Source: Apostichopus japonicus (taxonomy: Eukaryota > Echinodermata > Holothuroidea > Aspidochirotida > Stichopodidae). Taken from it: a stretch of 62,000 nt of DNA. The stretch lies in NCBI RefSeq assembly GCF_037975245.1, contig NC_092571.1:20879917-20941916 (forward strand), in the 5' to 3' direction. How positions within the stretch are numbered: position 1 is the first letter of the stretch; every line of letters begins with the position of its first letter. This document shows, one piece after another, positions 50,093-61,591 of the stretch. The notes beneath the pieces were generated by a model that did not search any database, was not told the origin of the DNA, and saw only the letters and a list, made by a program, of their open reading frames with translations. A program made the translations under genes and the position numbers.

Positions 50093-50200
50093 GAGCATGT
50101 ATTGTATTGGAGTATTATAATTTGATACAAAGGTGCTGCGACACCGTGCTGTTTTATATTGTGTTGAGAAGAGAAATAAAATACGGATGGAAAAAAAAAA
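48140..50200 (+). mobile_element. 5'-truncated L1/Tx1-like LINE in a microsatellite
   Basis: The element starts abruptly within the reverse transcriptase domain, lacking the endonuclease and first open frame. It runs through the C-terminal zinc-knuckle region and a short 3' UTR (50093-50190) with an AATAAA-like signal, ending in an A-run (50191-50200). Both sides join composite microsatellite. The reverse transcriptase with a zf-RVT-type C-x2-C-H-C finger is typical of L1 and Tx1 clades. Several Tx1 families insert specifically into repeats, including microsatellites, so target preference is possible, but random insertion is not excluded. Confidence 0.85.
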
Positions 50201-50234
50201 TAATAATCATAATCATAATCATAATAATAATAAT

Positions 50235-50274
<40 letters not shown>

Positions 50275-50331
50275 ATAATAATCATAATAATAATAATAAT
50301 CATCATCATCATCATAATCATAATCATAATA

Positions 50332-50367
<36 letters not shown>

Positions 50368-50395
50368 ATGATGATAATAATAATAATAATAATGA
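50201..50395. repeat. Composite microsatellite right of the LINE
   Basis: (TAATCA)n, (TAA)n, a (TTA)n inversion, then CATCATCATCATCATAATCA and (GATGAT)n ending in (AAT)n. Open frames of poly-Ile, poly-Asn and poly-Asp over it are artefacts. Confidence 0.95.
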
Positions 50396-51850
50396 CTAAA
50401 TATTAAAATATGTTTTCCCTCCAGACTGTGAAGTTTCTCCAATTTACCTATTGCACGCGTGGTTATGACACTAATATGATGTTAAAAAATGGAACTGAGC
50501 GATGTAATGTTTACCCCGTATCAAACTCATTAATTACTCGCTCATTAACCTTCCTTTGATAACAACAATCACGAATGTGTCTTAACTTGACCATTTTCTG
50601 CTTTAAGACAACATATTGATTTGAAAAGGAAGTGTTTTATGCAAGAGTAGGCCTATATTTTAAATGAAAATTATTTTGACTGTAATCACAATTTTGATTA
50701 TTTATCGTTTTTTTTTTTATGAATCTAGTCACATGGAAACTGGACTTCGTTGGTTGAACATTCTCAAACAATTCAACCTACGGATCAAATACGCATTGAA
50801 AGAAAATCGGAAGAGAGGCTAGGATTGGGTTTGGGCTGTCGAACCATCCTTGTAATATTCTCATTACAACGCCTTGTGGCATCAGAGGGTTGTTTAATGT
50901 GTCATTTTCATACCAACTTACCGCGCAATAACATATTCGCGAGTGACATAGCACCCCCTTCCCTCCCATCCCGAAATATTGTGACAATATTGTTTTTACA
51001 GAACAGGTTCTGTCTGCCTCCCTAGAAAATCCTGGATGCCCCCCCCCCTCCCCAACAAAAAGAGGTATAGCTACTCCCCTAATATGCGTATACCTACTGC
51101 CTTTGTAACTATACTTTTACTTACAGTCTAAATAGCACATTTCATTACCGCTCACTGGAAGAAAGCAGCACACACAATCCTACAGCCGTATCTTGCAAGA
51201 GATACTTTGAACAGAAATCACTCTCTCCACCTCTCTCTCCACATATATGTCTGTGTGTGTGTATATTTTTAAATGTTATATATAGTTCATATACCGTAGT
51301 TGATATAAAGTACATGATTATAACAAGATTATGGAACCTTTGCTTCATAATGTCAGATATGGCATAAATTGCGTAAAGTTAACCCCTCACTGTGATTTGG
51401 GAGGGAAAGGTGTAATTTCGAGTCTCTTTATGACATCAGCAATGACTCTTCAACACCGCCGCGAACTGGTCGGGTCACATTTTAACTTTGACAGCGTTTC
51501 ACGGCAGGATGCACTTACGACAAAATTCCTTACGTTCCTTTATTGGGTCGTAACTTCTGACGTCATAAAGACGTCATCAGATAATTCAGGTCATATTTAA
51601 TAATAAAAATTGTGTAACCTTTTCGTCCATCTGTTTGCAGTTTTGGTTCCTTTCAAATTTGATTACAAGGGGGGGGGGGGGGGGCAGAGCATTCGTTGCC
51701 AAGTTTTGTCCATCAGATGAATCATTCAGCCTAGACCTATTTTATGTCGGCCTATCATCCTATGCTTGAACCCGACGACAAAAAGAAACAAATCACTCCG
51801 AAAATTCAGAACTAGAACACTTTTAGTCACTTGCATAAAAAACACATTTA
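50396..51850. other. Non-coding stretch
   Basis: No gene recognised. C-run at 51040-51051, GT repeats near 51250 and a long G-run (51669-51684). Confidence 0.45.
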
Positions 51851-51858
51851 AAGGCAAA

Positions 51859-52261
51859 CAGTGGCGGCACCAACCTAGGCAATCTGTCTGGGGGAGGGGC
51901 TCAACTAGGGCAAGGAATATATTTTCTATAGGGGGAGGGGCAAATATAACACTGATCTGGCGGAGGGGTCTAAGGGGAGGGAAGTTTTCTACAAGTAAAA
52001 TGACTTAGACGCAAGTATTCATTTGACAATTTTTCACATCACGAACCTCTCTAAAATAATTGCAATTTTATGGCGAGCAAGAATTGTTCTCAAGGTTTGA
52101 CAAACTGAGCACCGTCGGCTTTGAGCCAATAAAAAATATTTTAGCGGTCGACTTTGGTAGGCATTGGAAGCTGTTTCTAATACAAACGATTAACCTAGCT
52201 CTACATATTTTGGATAAGTACAAATTTCCCCCTCATGCCCTACCCCGTAGCGCCACCACTG
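51859..52261. mobile_element. hAT-type MITE with perfect 8-bp duplication
   Basis: Ends CAGTGGCGGCACC (51859) and GCGCCACCACTG (ending 52261) are imperfect inverted repeats. Both flanks are AAGGCAAA (51851-51858 and 52262-52269). The interior has several GGGGGAGGGGC blocks. No transposase. Confidence 0.85.
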
Positions 52262-52269
52262 AAGGCAAA

Positions 52270-54331
52270 ATTTCATGCCATTATCATTGTCCAGTATCCA
52301 TCGTCTACTTGTAACAAATACTTTCTAAACTGCACAAGTTTTCCACTACCACCCACTTTTTTTCTATACTGTACTCTCGTGTCCCGCTTTCAAAGCACTC
52401 TTATACTGTCAGTATGAGTATGATGTCAGTATGATATAAAGGTTATGAACTGTTAATACTGTCAGTACGAGTGATTTGAAGCATGATATGAGAGGACAGT
52501 ATAGAGTGATATTAGCATTGGCAAACTGGCTGCCTGTAAAATTTTATCAATTAAATCAGGGGTGGGCAAAACATTGATCTTGTCAGCCAATCCTCCTTTC
52601 CGTAACTCTTCATTCTTTCAGGTGATTAAAGACTGCTCCAAATAATAGGCTTTCGCGGGACGCACTAGGGCTTTGGGAACCTCGCGCGCCGCAACAAACT
52701 TGCGAGAGGGCCGCACAATGTCCACTCGTGAGGTAAGTGCTCATGTCATGTCACATGTCATTGGGATATACGGGTCTACACTATGCTGTTATCTTAGAAG
52801 AAAATAACAAGTTTGTAGTTTCAGTTAGGGAATAGAGGGCGCCAGTGTTGTTCCCAATATGCTAAAAAATTATTAATTGTCACGTATGATCAAAATTAAA
52901 GACGGATTATTTCTGATATATACTCACGGCATTTTCGCTCTCTCAGACATCGTATTGGTTATTAGGTTAATTTAAAACAATTTCCAAATTTCTAAATCAG
53001 CAGTCCCGCTGGCTAAATCGGGCCCGCGATAGATTTCAAAACGACCAGAGGAAAATAAATCGCTATCGGAGAAAAGTAATTCAGAACCCGTAGTTTCGTA
53101 GTCCCGATGTACTGCTATAGATTTCTAAAATCCGGTCTTTTAGAATATCTTGATTTAAAGACGCAGCCATCTTGTTCACCACATTGCAGTGACGGGGGCG
53201 AAATTTCAGTTTGTGCACTCATTCGATATTTAATGGGGGTGGGGGGTTATGGGTTGTCTTGAATTAGTATGGGGCCGTGTAAATAGACCCCTATTGCAAT
53301 GTCAATCTTTGTTACTTTTTAATACTAATTTTAAATTACCCAAATAAGCGGTTTAACGACTGCAGTCCGATTTAACGACCACAGTCTGAGTTGAGGTCGC
53401 TATTCAAGAACTAAAGATAAAAAGTTTTGTCTTTTACCGCTTTGGAGAGCGGTACAAAGGAAATAACTGCGACAGGTCACTGTTGTAGGGAAATGACGTA
53501 AATTATTACATGGAGGAGATAAGGGTAAAATAAACAAACCACAAAAAGGATGTTTTATTTAAGATATTATCTAAGAGTGCTTGTTCAGTCCTGAATACAT
53601 GACCAGACTTATTTACGCATTTACATAAAATTATAATAAACCATATTCCCAGAATTATGAATATTCATTATGATGCAACGATTTGTTCTTATAAAAACCA
53701 TTACAAATATACGTTGCGTAACATTTTCCTCCTGGTTTACCCAGGAGAGTGTAGAGGGGGTGACTGGCAATCGGACAATACGTCCCCAAATACCTCACTA
53801 AGTAATTGATTTAGAATACGCAGGTGCCAAACCGCGAGCTTTTTCGTAGAAAGGACTAGTTATTGAAATAAAAACAAGAACATTGATATGGAGTAAACCG
53901 AATGACAATAGATTCGTTTCTGGAACCTCAGAGAACCTTTATAACGCACTATCTAAAGTAGATATACAGCGCCACTCCTATTAATAACAATATCGTCCGC
54001 TTACACATGGCGCACTTCTTATAATTATTATCGCCTACGTCAATATTTAAACACTACCTGACTAGCTAATACATTGAATGTTTTTGATCAGAGGCCGTAC
54101 CTAGACTTCTTTTTTGAGGTGCCGAATGCTTTCCTAAGGGGAGGGGGGGGGGGCAGGAACTTTTTTTGCAAACTGTGAACGTTACAACGTCAAACCGAAC
54201 CGAATATTGATAAGATAAATGACGGTCTAAACACACACAAAGAAAGGAAAAGTAGTTTATCAGATCCAATGGCGTAAAAAGCCAAACAGAAAATGCCTAA
54301 AGAGAAGCACACATAATATGAAATGGTTCCC
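52270..54331. other. Non-coding stretch with hAT debris
   Basis: No gene recognised. CAGGGGTGGGCAAAACATTG at 52558 with GAGGGCCGCACAATG near 52705 resembles Charlie-type hAT fragments. A small TACTGTCAGTA(T/C)GAGT repeat occurs at 52402 and 52459. G-run near 54139-54153. Confidence 0.45.
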
Positions 54332-54557
54332 GAAAGGTAATGAGGGTGATATTGAAAAACTCACCATGCACAGACTCCGAATGTGTGGCCTGATTAAGTC
54401 ACGTTGGCTTCGGCTTTGAGTACAGCGTTTCTGTATGTTACCGTGTTGGATTAATCTAACCGTAAATAGTCATTACCGACTTTGCGATCCGTGTTCTCCC
54501 CTCACAATTGTGCAAGGTCTGTAAGAGTGACTGCATAAATTTCCCTTTCGGAAACCC
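54332..54557. repeat. Dispersed repeat, copy 2 (pair with 3672-3924)
   Basis: Same orientation as copy 1, lacking about 30 bp between TTTGCGATC and the CCCCTCACAATT block. No duplicated flanks were found. Confidence 0.7.
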
Positions 54558-55207
54558 ACTTCCCCAACCCCCCCCCCAAATAAAAAATCTGGTAAGTTTA
54601 CAAATTTATCCGTTTCCATGTTCGTAAAGTCTACAATGAGATTTATTACGTATATGCTTCCGTAGAAATAACTTTTAAACTTTCAATATGTTGATGTTTG
54701 TAGATGAAAATGGTCTCTCATTTTCGTTTGTTCACAGGTCCATTCCTCTGACCATTTTCTCGTCTTTAAATCAATTAAAGGTTATCAATATCGACGCAAA
54801 ATGCGGAAGAAGCATGAAAAGTAGAGAAAATTAAACACACAAACAAACGGAGTAAGTTCGAAGGAGGAGGTCACGTGACACTGTCAGAATAATTTATGAA
54901 CAATTGAATCGATTCTCCTCAAAATTTGTGATGATTTTAGAGATTTAGATCTTGAAAGAAACCTTTTTATCATGTTTCGTAACAGTTCTATCATAAACAA
55001 ATTTGAGCGTTTTCAAGATGGCGTTAAATGATCCAACTTAATCCTATTCAAAATAAATGAACACGCTTAAAGAAAAGTAGAACTGACAGGTTAAATGCAA
55101 ACTAAAATGTTGAGGCAATACAAGCGAACTTTAAGAGAATGTGATTTTCCCAGCCATCCCATTGTAATCGGGTGCCCTCATTGGCTTCGAAAGAAACCTC
55201 ACACTAC
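54558..55207. other. Non-coding stretch
   Basis: No gene recognised; ordinary AT-rich sequence. Confidence 0.5.
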
Positions 55208-55215
55208 CTCATACC

Positions 55216-55591
55216 CATAGGCGTAGGAGCCCAATTTGATTTTTGGGACTGTAACGACTTGCCCGAAAAATATAACCATTTTTTTCGGCGTTCAACATCT
55301 TAATGTGCGTATCATATAGGCATGCATCGGTTATTACATCGCATGCCAATAACATACAATCATTTGCCGTGTTATTACCCTTCCATATTGGTTAGAATTA
55401 TTGGTCGTTACAATAATAATGACAATAATAATATAAGTTTAACCATTGAAAAACACATTGCAAATTATTTTTCTTTCAGTAGGTGCCCGAACAATTATCA
55501 GCATATTGCCCGAATTTTCAAAAAAATATCTGGCTGTGAGAGGGAGGGGGGGGGGGTGCAGTCCGCCCATCCCCCGCCTCCTACGCCTAGG
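55216..55591 (+). mobile_element. hAT-type MITE, GGCGTAGGAG family, copy 2
   Basis: 376 bp with ends CATAGGCGTAGGAG and CTCCTACGCCTAGG (one mismatch between them), flanked by perfect 8-bp duplications CTCATACC (55208-55215 and 55592-55599). Most of its interior matches the inverted copy at 34156-34518. A G-run sits near the right end. Non-coding. Confidence 0.92.
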
Positions 55592-55599
55592 CTCATACC

Positions 55600-57013
55600 A
55601 CCCCATCACTAGCAAGCCACAACCTATGCATTCGAAAAGGAGTAAAACAGACACAGTGCATGTGTGACCTTATATAGCCAAAAGACAATTTAACAGGGGG
55701 GGGGGGGAAGCCGTTGTATGAGCCAGTTATACAAAAAAAAAATAGATAAAACGAGGTTATGACGTCATTTCCGATCTTAGTCTAATTAAAACTACTTCCG
55801 CAAGGCCTACTTCATCCTAGATTTATTTTACTAGAGACCTATATTTTCGGTGAGAAAAAAAAAGGAGGTCACACAGAGGTCTACATATTTTCCCCATATT
55901 TTCCTTTCTTCGTTTTTGTATTTTTGTCGAAAACTTTTAACTGTTTTGAAGTCCAAGGTAACTCAATATTATGGATAAACACAAGTAAACAAGGAGGGTT
56001 GCCAACAGATGAAGAATAACAATTCTAGTTCTATACCGGAGATTGTGTTAAAAGAAAGCAAGCCTTTACAAAGATCGAAAGATACCTCTAACTATAACAA
56101 AGAAAAGTAAAACAAAAGCGATAATGCATCAATTTTCACAAGTTGTCTTTGCAGGTGCGTGAAGTTACTTTCTGGATTCAATGAGGCATATAACGTTGTC
56201 TTCAGTGAGTCAGGTTTGGGATATAGGTGTTATAGGTATATTATATTTACCGTTATAAATCTGAAAAGAAGCACCACGCCAATATCCACATCAAAGATAT
56301 GACGAACAAGATGGTGTGTCGCTTTCAACGAAGAAAGGGGTCGTTATGACAGAGAGAGAACTATAAAACTTAATCAACCATTTGGGGCTTTTTATTTTGT
56401 CATCGAAAAAAAGAAAATCTTTTGTTAATTATAACAATATCTATCGATTGGATAATGGCGATAAGTTTGACCGCGAAAACGTCTTTTATAATTTGATTAA
56501 TCAAGGCGAATGAGTTCTCGAATACCTCTGTATAGGTGATTTAAGCCCCCTATGGCGGTAAATGTAAAGCAAATAAAAAAGAAAAGTGCATGACAAATTC
56601 AAAAGGAAATATGTAGGCCGAAGAACAGCCTTTAAATAACAACCGTGGAAGAAAAGATGGGGCGTTTTGTTTGTTACGAAACCAGCGGGTGAATAAATGT
56701 TTGGATTAACTTTTTTTTCAAAGATCTTTATATTTGATTTATGTTTGTTTTTCAAAGTTTTACCCAGGAGATACCAAAGTGACTTCGCAATAATATTTGT
56801 TCAACTTTTGTTTGCCAGTTGAAAATTACTTCCTTCACCCGAGACCTTTAATAAGAGGATCCTTCAGTTTCTCAAGAGTTCGGTCTTTTTAGAGTTTCGC
56901 TTTCGTAAACAGAGTGGATCTTTTCTATTCTTAATCTGTATGTCAGTAAAAGGAAGAAAAAATATTCATTTTTCGATGACAAATATATGTGTTTTTGAGG
57001 AAATATTATTAAT
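55600..57013. other. Upstream region of the ABCG exon
   Basis: No exon recognised. Presumably promoter, 5' UTR or an upstream intron of the ABCG gene. The frame of the ABCG exon is closed by TGA at 56996-56998. Confidence 0.4.
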
Positions 57014-57131
57014 ATGGGAATGCGATTAGATTTTCATGATGTCAGTGTTCAAATAGAACACAAATGGATTCTTCAGTCAGTAAGTGGTTTCGCGGAACCG
57101 GGCAAACTGTTAGCTGTTATGGGACCAAGCG
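57014..57131 (+). CDS. ABCG (White-type) transporter, first coding exon (partial)
   Basis: From ATG 57014 the frame encodes 39 residues: MGMRLDFHDVSVQIEHKWIL, then a segment ending GFAEPGKLLAVMGPS. That is the start of the nucleotide-binding domain of ABCG half-transporters: a beta strand, the (I/V)L-x-x-VSG-x-x-x-PG-x-LLAVMGPSG segment, and the first half of the Walker A P-loop. The exon stops at AGCG|GTAAGT (donor from 57132), splitting the glycine codon (phase 1), so GKT/S of Walker A must be on the next exon. I could not find that exon before 62000, so the intron is probably over 4.8 kb. An in-frame TGA lies six codons upstream, which supports this Met, although an acceptor-like TTTTTGAG just upstream leaves an earlier exon possible. 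ABCG proteins are ATP-driven membrane exporters, typically of lipids, sterols or pigment precursors; the subtype cannot be assigned. Confidence 0.78.
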
Positions 57132-59752
57132 GTAAGTTTTTTCCAAAACCTGTTACACAAATAAAACTGCAATTTACTTAATTAAGACATCCTCATAACA
57201 TGAACAAAATTTAATCATGCTCTTCTTACATTTTACGATTATTAATTTATTACGATCTATTTTATGTAACGAATAGATAGTTTCGATTCTAGAAAACCTT
57301 ACACATCATACTAAATGAATCATCTTTATCGCATGCACGCCAAAAACCAAAAAAAAGAAAAGAAGAAAAAGTCAAAATTCTTTTATGAATTTTCTTCCTT
57401 CGTTACTTGAAGTAACACCTGAGTGTAGCTTAATATATATATATATATATATATATATCGATTAATCTGTTGAATTTTTGCTACCGAATCCTATATACCA
57501 ACGATTTACAAATCAAGGAAAGAACTGAATTAATTCTTCAGTTTACGCTTCTGTATGTGTTCCAAGAGAACTAAATAAAAGATTGTATTTTACTTTCACT
57601 TAGTGTACAAAGAGATACTTACCAGTACGAGAATGTCCCAAACTTTTCATTAAACATATTTTATCTAAATCCAAATGCAACAACAGAAATACAACACCTA
57701 ACAATGTGGTTACAGTAATAATTTGGAGTCGTACTTCTTTTGAATTTTACACACTTTGCTTAAAATACGAAAAGTCTAATAGTTTTATTCCTATTGTTTT
57801 GTTATGGAATAATTTATTCGTGATTTAGTTCGTCGGTTATGACAAATGGTCTTGCTTAAAATTTAAATAGAATTATAGCAAAATGAATTACTTTGATTTC
57901 CACGATAAACTAAATAATAAAATATAAAAACTCTGTATTAAAACATAAATGATTGCATGTACTTCATTTCTTCTTTAGAAGTAAATATTTGTTTGAATAG
58001 ATTAAGGCAATTATCACCATTCGTTGCAACTTTCTTAATTTCAAAATTCACTTTGTTTGTCCCTGAAATAATCTTTGCAAAGGTATTACTGATACAAGTA
58101 TTAGTAAACGTGAATTTAATTTATGATAATTAGTTGAACTCATTTCTTGTGTTGTTTCTAGTAAAGAAACTTTGACTACTAAAGAAAATCTTGCCGCCAG
58201 AAAGAAATGTATTATGACAGATGTTATTATATAATATAAATCTTAAAGTAGTTTATTAAATCAAACAAATCGAGCTGTACTTTCTCAAATTAAAACTGAA
58301 AGTTTTTCTTTTTCATTTATATACTTATTTTTTATATTTTTTATGACAGCTTATTTTTAATCCAATACAAAACGCAAGAATTGAAAACGGAACGTATTGA
58401 CCTAACTAGCTCAGCCAGTCTATTTGCATAAAAAATAGTAAATAATATTTATTAAGAGTTCTTTTATTCCAGTTGAAATATGAAAGATAAATAAACAGTT
58501 ATGCCGTATATTTAATCAATGAAATAATTCAAGATGGAATAACCAATTTTCGGTTCAAGAAAACAACTTTACTAGCAGAAACTTCGATGTCAAGTCAAAC
58601 TAAAACGCTGAAAACGAAATTATGAGACTTTTTTCAAGAATATTTAAAACTGTCAAGATTACGCTATTCGTCTCAACTCCACTAAAAATGAACCTCTTTG
58701 TGAAAAAAAAAATACAATTTAAGGAATGCTGTTGACATTCCGCCTTCTAAATTTTTCTTTTTTTAATTGTTTTTTTTTTAAACGTTTTTAACAACTTAGT
58801 CAAATCATTTTACAACTTATACCTCTATTATTTTTTTTGTGTTTGTCCAACAAGGACACCTATAGAGTATTACTCGAGAAATAATTGTAATTAGTCAACT
58901 TGAGACACCCTTAAGATATATTTGCACCATGTGAATTACAATAAACACTTAATAGTAACTTGATTCGATCCTTAAGAGTTCGTCGCCGAGATAATTTCTT
59001 ATATTGGTATAGTCAAGTGTTAAAAGCAACTTGAAAACTTTGAAAAACAAATCAACTTTTTATTCTTCAGTAGACTTTATTTTAGATATTTGAGTTACGT
59101 ATATTATGTTACTTATATAACACAATAAAGAAAAAAAAACATCTTTGAATCTTTATATACTAGTGTTAATCACGTGTAAAAAGCGAACTGTATATATAAA
59201 AAGGAAACTTTTTATTCCATATTTGACTTTATAAGACAATGACCAACCAACAAAAGGTAATGATCTACATTTTTAGAGTTTTAGCACTATTAACAGTCGC
59301 ATTTAACTGCAAAATTTATGAAACTCTTAGCGTTTAGATGGCAACGAAGGACACCTTTACGGAATCCACCATAATTTATTCAAATTAGATTGTAATTGAT
59401 GTAAGCGAGATATTCATCAAAATTTGTGATCACATGAATGGTATAACTATCGCAAGTATAGGCGATACTTTGTTACCACATGAACGGTATTACTATCGCC
59501 GTTGTCTAAATATTTTGGACGGCCAGACATTTTTGACATCGATAACATGCGACAGCAATTACGAAGTTTTCAATAGGTTTATATGATTGATCATTGTTTA
59601 AAATAATAATTTGAATGTCAGTAGCTTTTTTAAGTTATGTAATAAAGTACATTGCTGTTTTACTTCTGCATCGAACGTGAAGCACATTTACTCAACACTT
59701 AAACATTACACACAAAAAAAAAACCTAATTAACGGAATACCGAGTTGAGTTT
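57132..59752 (+). other. ABCG intron 1 (proximal part)
   Basis: Very AT-rich, no exon recognised. It includes a (TA)n microsatellite at 57432-57458. Confidence 0.6.
57432..57458. repeat. (TA)n microsatellite
   Basis: About thirteen uninterrupted TA units. Confidence 0.95.
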
Positions 59753-59777
59753 GTTACACTGCTTTATAAGTAAGTTT

Positions 59778-59935
59778 GCCTGACGTTTCTATCCTAGCAT
59801 GATCTTCTTCAAAGGCTAAAAGCCTTTTAGACTTTGAAGAAGATCCTGCTATAGGATCGAAACGTCAGGCCAACTTACTTTTACACATTCTCTTACACAG
59901 GCTCTCTAGTGGATAAGCAGTTTGCTAACAGTTTT
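59778..59935. mobile_element. Penelope-like or LINE tail, inverted dimer
   Basis: GCCTGACGTTTC... (59778-59814) and ...GAAACGTCAGGC (59832-59870) form a hairpin with arms of about 37 bp and a 17-nt loop that can itself pair (AAAGGCT with AGCCTTT). The right arm continues into TTACTTTTACACATTCTC and GTGGATAAGCAGTTTGCTAA, the same tail as at 19764-19865. The left arm is a diverged inverted copy. Inverted terminal arrangements are common in Penelope-like elements, so that assignment is favoured but not proven. Confidence 0.55.
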
Positions 59936-60804
59936 ATTTATTTATACTGATTTATATAGTTGGTTTAGTATAAGCAAATTCTAAAAGGAACTAGTCTGTA
60001 AAAATGTTACTACGAATATATAAAATGTATGAGACTATATATACATACATTTCAAATAATTGATAGTGCAAATTATAAAACAAATTATTGTTTAACTTTA
60101 ACGAATGTGGTACGCCAGCTACTGTACTATAACAGTGTAACTCTTGTGTGTTCAAATGTTTCGGAAGGTAACGTTTAAAACTGAGAATGTTGTAACCCCA
60201 AAATCATTTCTTTTAATAATACAATAATGTGTTGAAAAGTAAAATAAACATCATATTTTCTCTCTTGTTTATTATTCCTACAAGTTTGTTCGTGAACGAA
60301 TTATAATTCTAAAAAATCATTCAAAGGCAAAACGTAAATTAATGAGAATGAACTATTTAACGTCAAAACTATAAGCGTTAAGGCAGATTAGCTTAAAACA
60401 TAGTAACAATTGCGGTCAAATGAATCTCTATATTTCGGATGTTTTGGAATCATATATTGAAATACGGACCTCAGTCCTTCGTTAACAATTACCGTAACGT
60501 ATTTCTTGAAAGAAACATACTAACTTTTGCTGCTGCAACTTTTCCAATTTTTCTAATAAGCAAACGAAATATGAGCAGTACATGTTTAATAAGAAACATG
60601 GTGATTAATAAAGTAGTGGAATGTATCTCCACAGCAGTTTGTTCAACATTTATGATAGAAAAGTGAGTCTTAAGATTGCCTTTGCCAAGAAAATACGGTT
60701 GTGATTTTCGTTGTTTACCTCAAAATTTTAGCACTAGCGGGGAATATTTCAAGAGAAAATTTATTTTAGTTGAGTTTAGTAGACAAAAAGGGATCAAGAG
60801 GGAC
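59936..60804. other. ABCG intron sequence, nothing recognised
   Basis: AT-rich, with no exon-like segment showing Walker A completion on the plus strand. Confidence 0.5.
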
Positions 60805-61425
60805 ACTCAAGTCCCATCAAGGACCCTATGGTAGAGGGGGGGGGGGACCGAAGAATCTTACCCGATTACAATGCTTAAAGTGCTTGTCCAAAGCATTCTT
60901 AAACCCATTCACATTACTTGCAAGTACAACTTTCTCAGGCAAACCGGTCCATTCATCCATAACCCTATTAGAAGAAAAAAGTTATGCCGAATATTAATCC
61001 TACTTTGTAACTTCTGGAGTTTTAGACAATGACCTCTGGTACAACTACTGTTAGCAAACATGGAAATTTCAGTGAAAGATAAATTGTCAAAACCATACAC
61101 AATCTTGAAAACCTGAATCAAGTCACCACGTCACCTCCTAAGTTCCAGTGTGTTGAGATTCAACAGCTGTAACCGCCTTTAATAAGAAACATTCTTTAAG
61201 GAACTAATCATTCTAGAAGCCCTTTTCTGGAACTTCTCGAGTACTTCCTTATACCCTTAGCAAAATATCAGTTCCAAGCCTGCACAACATACTCCATATG
61301 AGGCCTAACCAACTGCTTGTAAAGCCTAACAACTATGTTCTCTTTCGGTAAACTGAAGTTCCTCTTGATCATATCTAAAACCCTATTACCTCTTTTAGCA
61401 GATTCGAATGTTTCGAATGTTTAGA
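60805..61425 (-). pseudogene. LINE reverse transcriptase 3' fragment (CR1/Jockey/L2-like)
   Basis: On the minus strand, in several frames, the DNA reads KRGNRVLDMIKRNF, then VRLYKQLVRPHMEYVVQAWN (about 61340-61280), then GDLIQVFKIVYGFDNLSF-like sequence (about 61125-61075), then the LP...V-(L)ASNVNGFKNALDKHFKHC end (about 60960-60860). This is the standard carboxy-terminal layout of the thumb region of CR1/Jockey/L2-type LINEs. Frameshifts and stops show it is dead. It sits antisense in the ABCG intron, and a G/C-run (60836-60847) follows its end. Confidence 0.75.
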
Positions 61426-61475
61426 AGGCTGTAGAGATAAGTCAGTCATTGCAATAAAGTAAATCATGATATATG

Positions 61476-61583
61476 CATGCGCGTAGCGAGGAATTTGCCA
61501 AGGGAGGGGCTTAGCCTGTAGGCAAGCTATCTAAGCGTAGCGTCACCATGGGTTCGCCCCCCCCCCCCTTGGCTACGCGCCTG
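61476..61583 (+). mobile_element. hAT-type MITE, GCGCGTAGC family, internally deleted copy
   Basis: Only 108 bp: the first ~75 bp of the family (through GCGTCACCATGGGTTCG) joins directly to the C-run and TTGGCTACGCGCCTG end. Perfect 8-bp duplications GATATATG flank it (61468-61475 and 61584-61591). The intact duplication implies recent transposition of an already shortened form or precise internal loss. Confidence 0.92.
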
Positions 61584-61591
61584 GATATATG

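Noticed and set aside
50107-50406. Poly-Ile/Met and poly-Asn/Asp open frames
   Set aside because: Microsatellite translation only.
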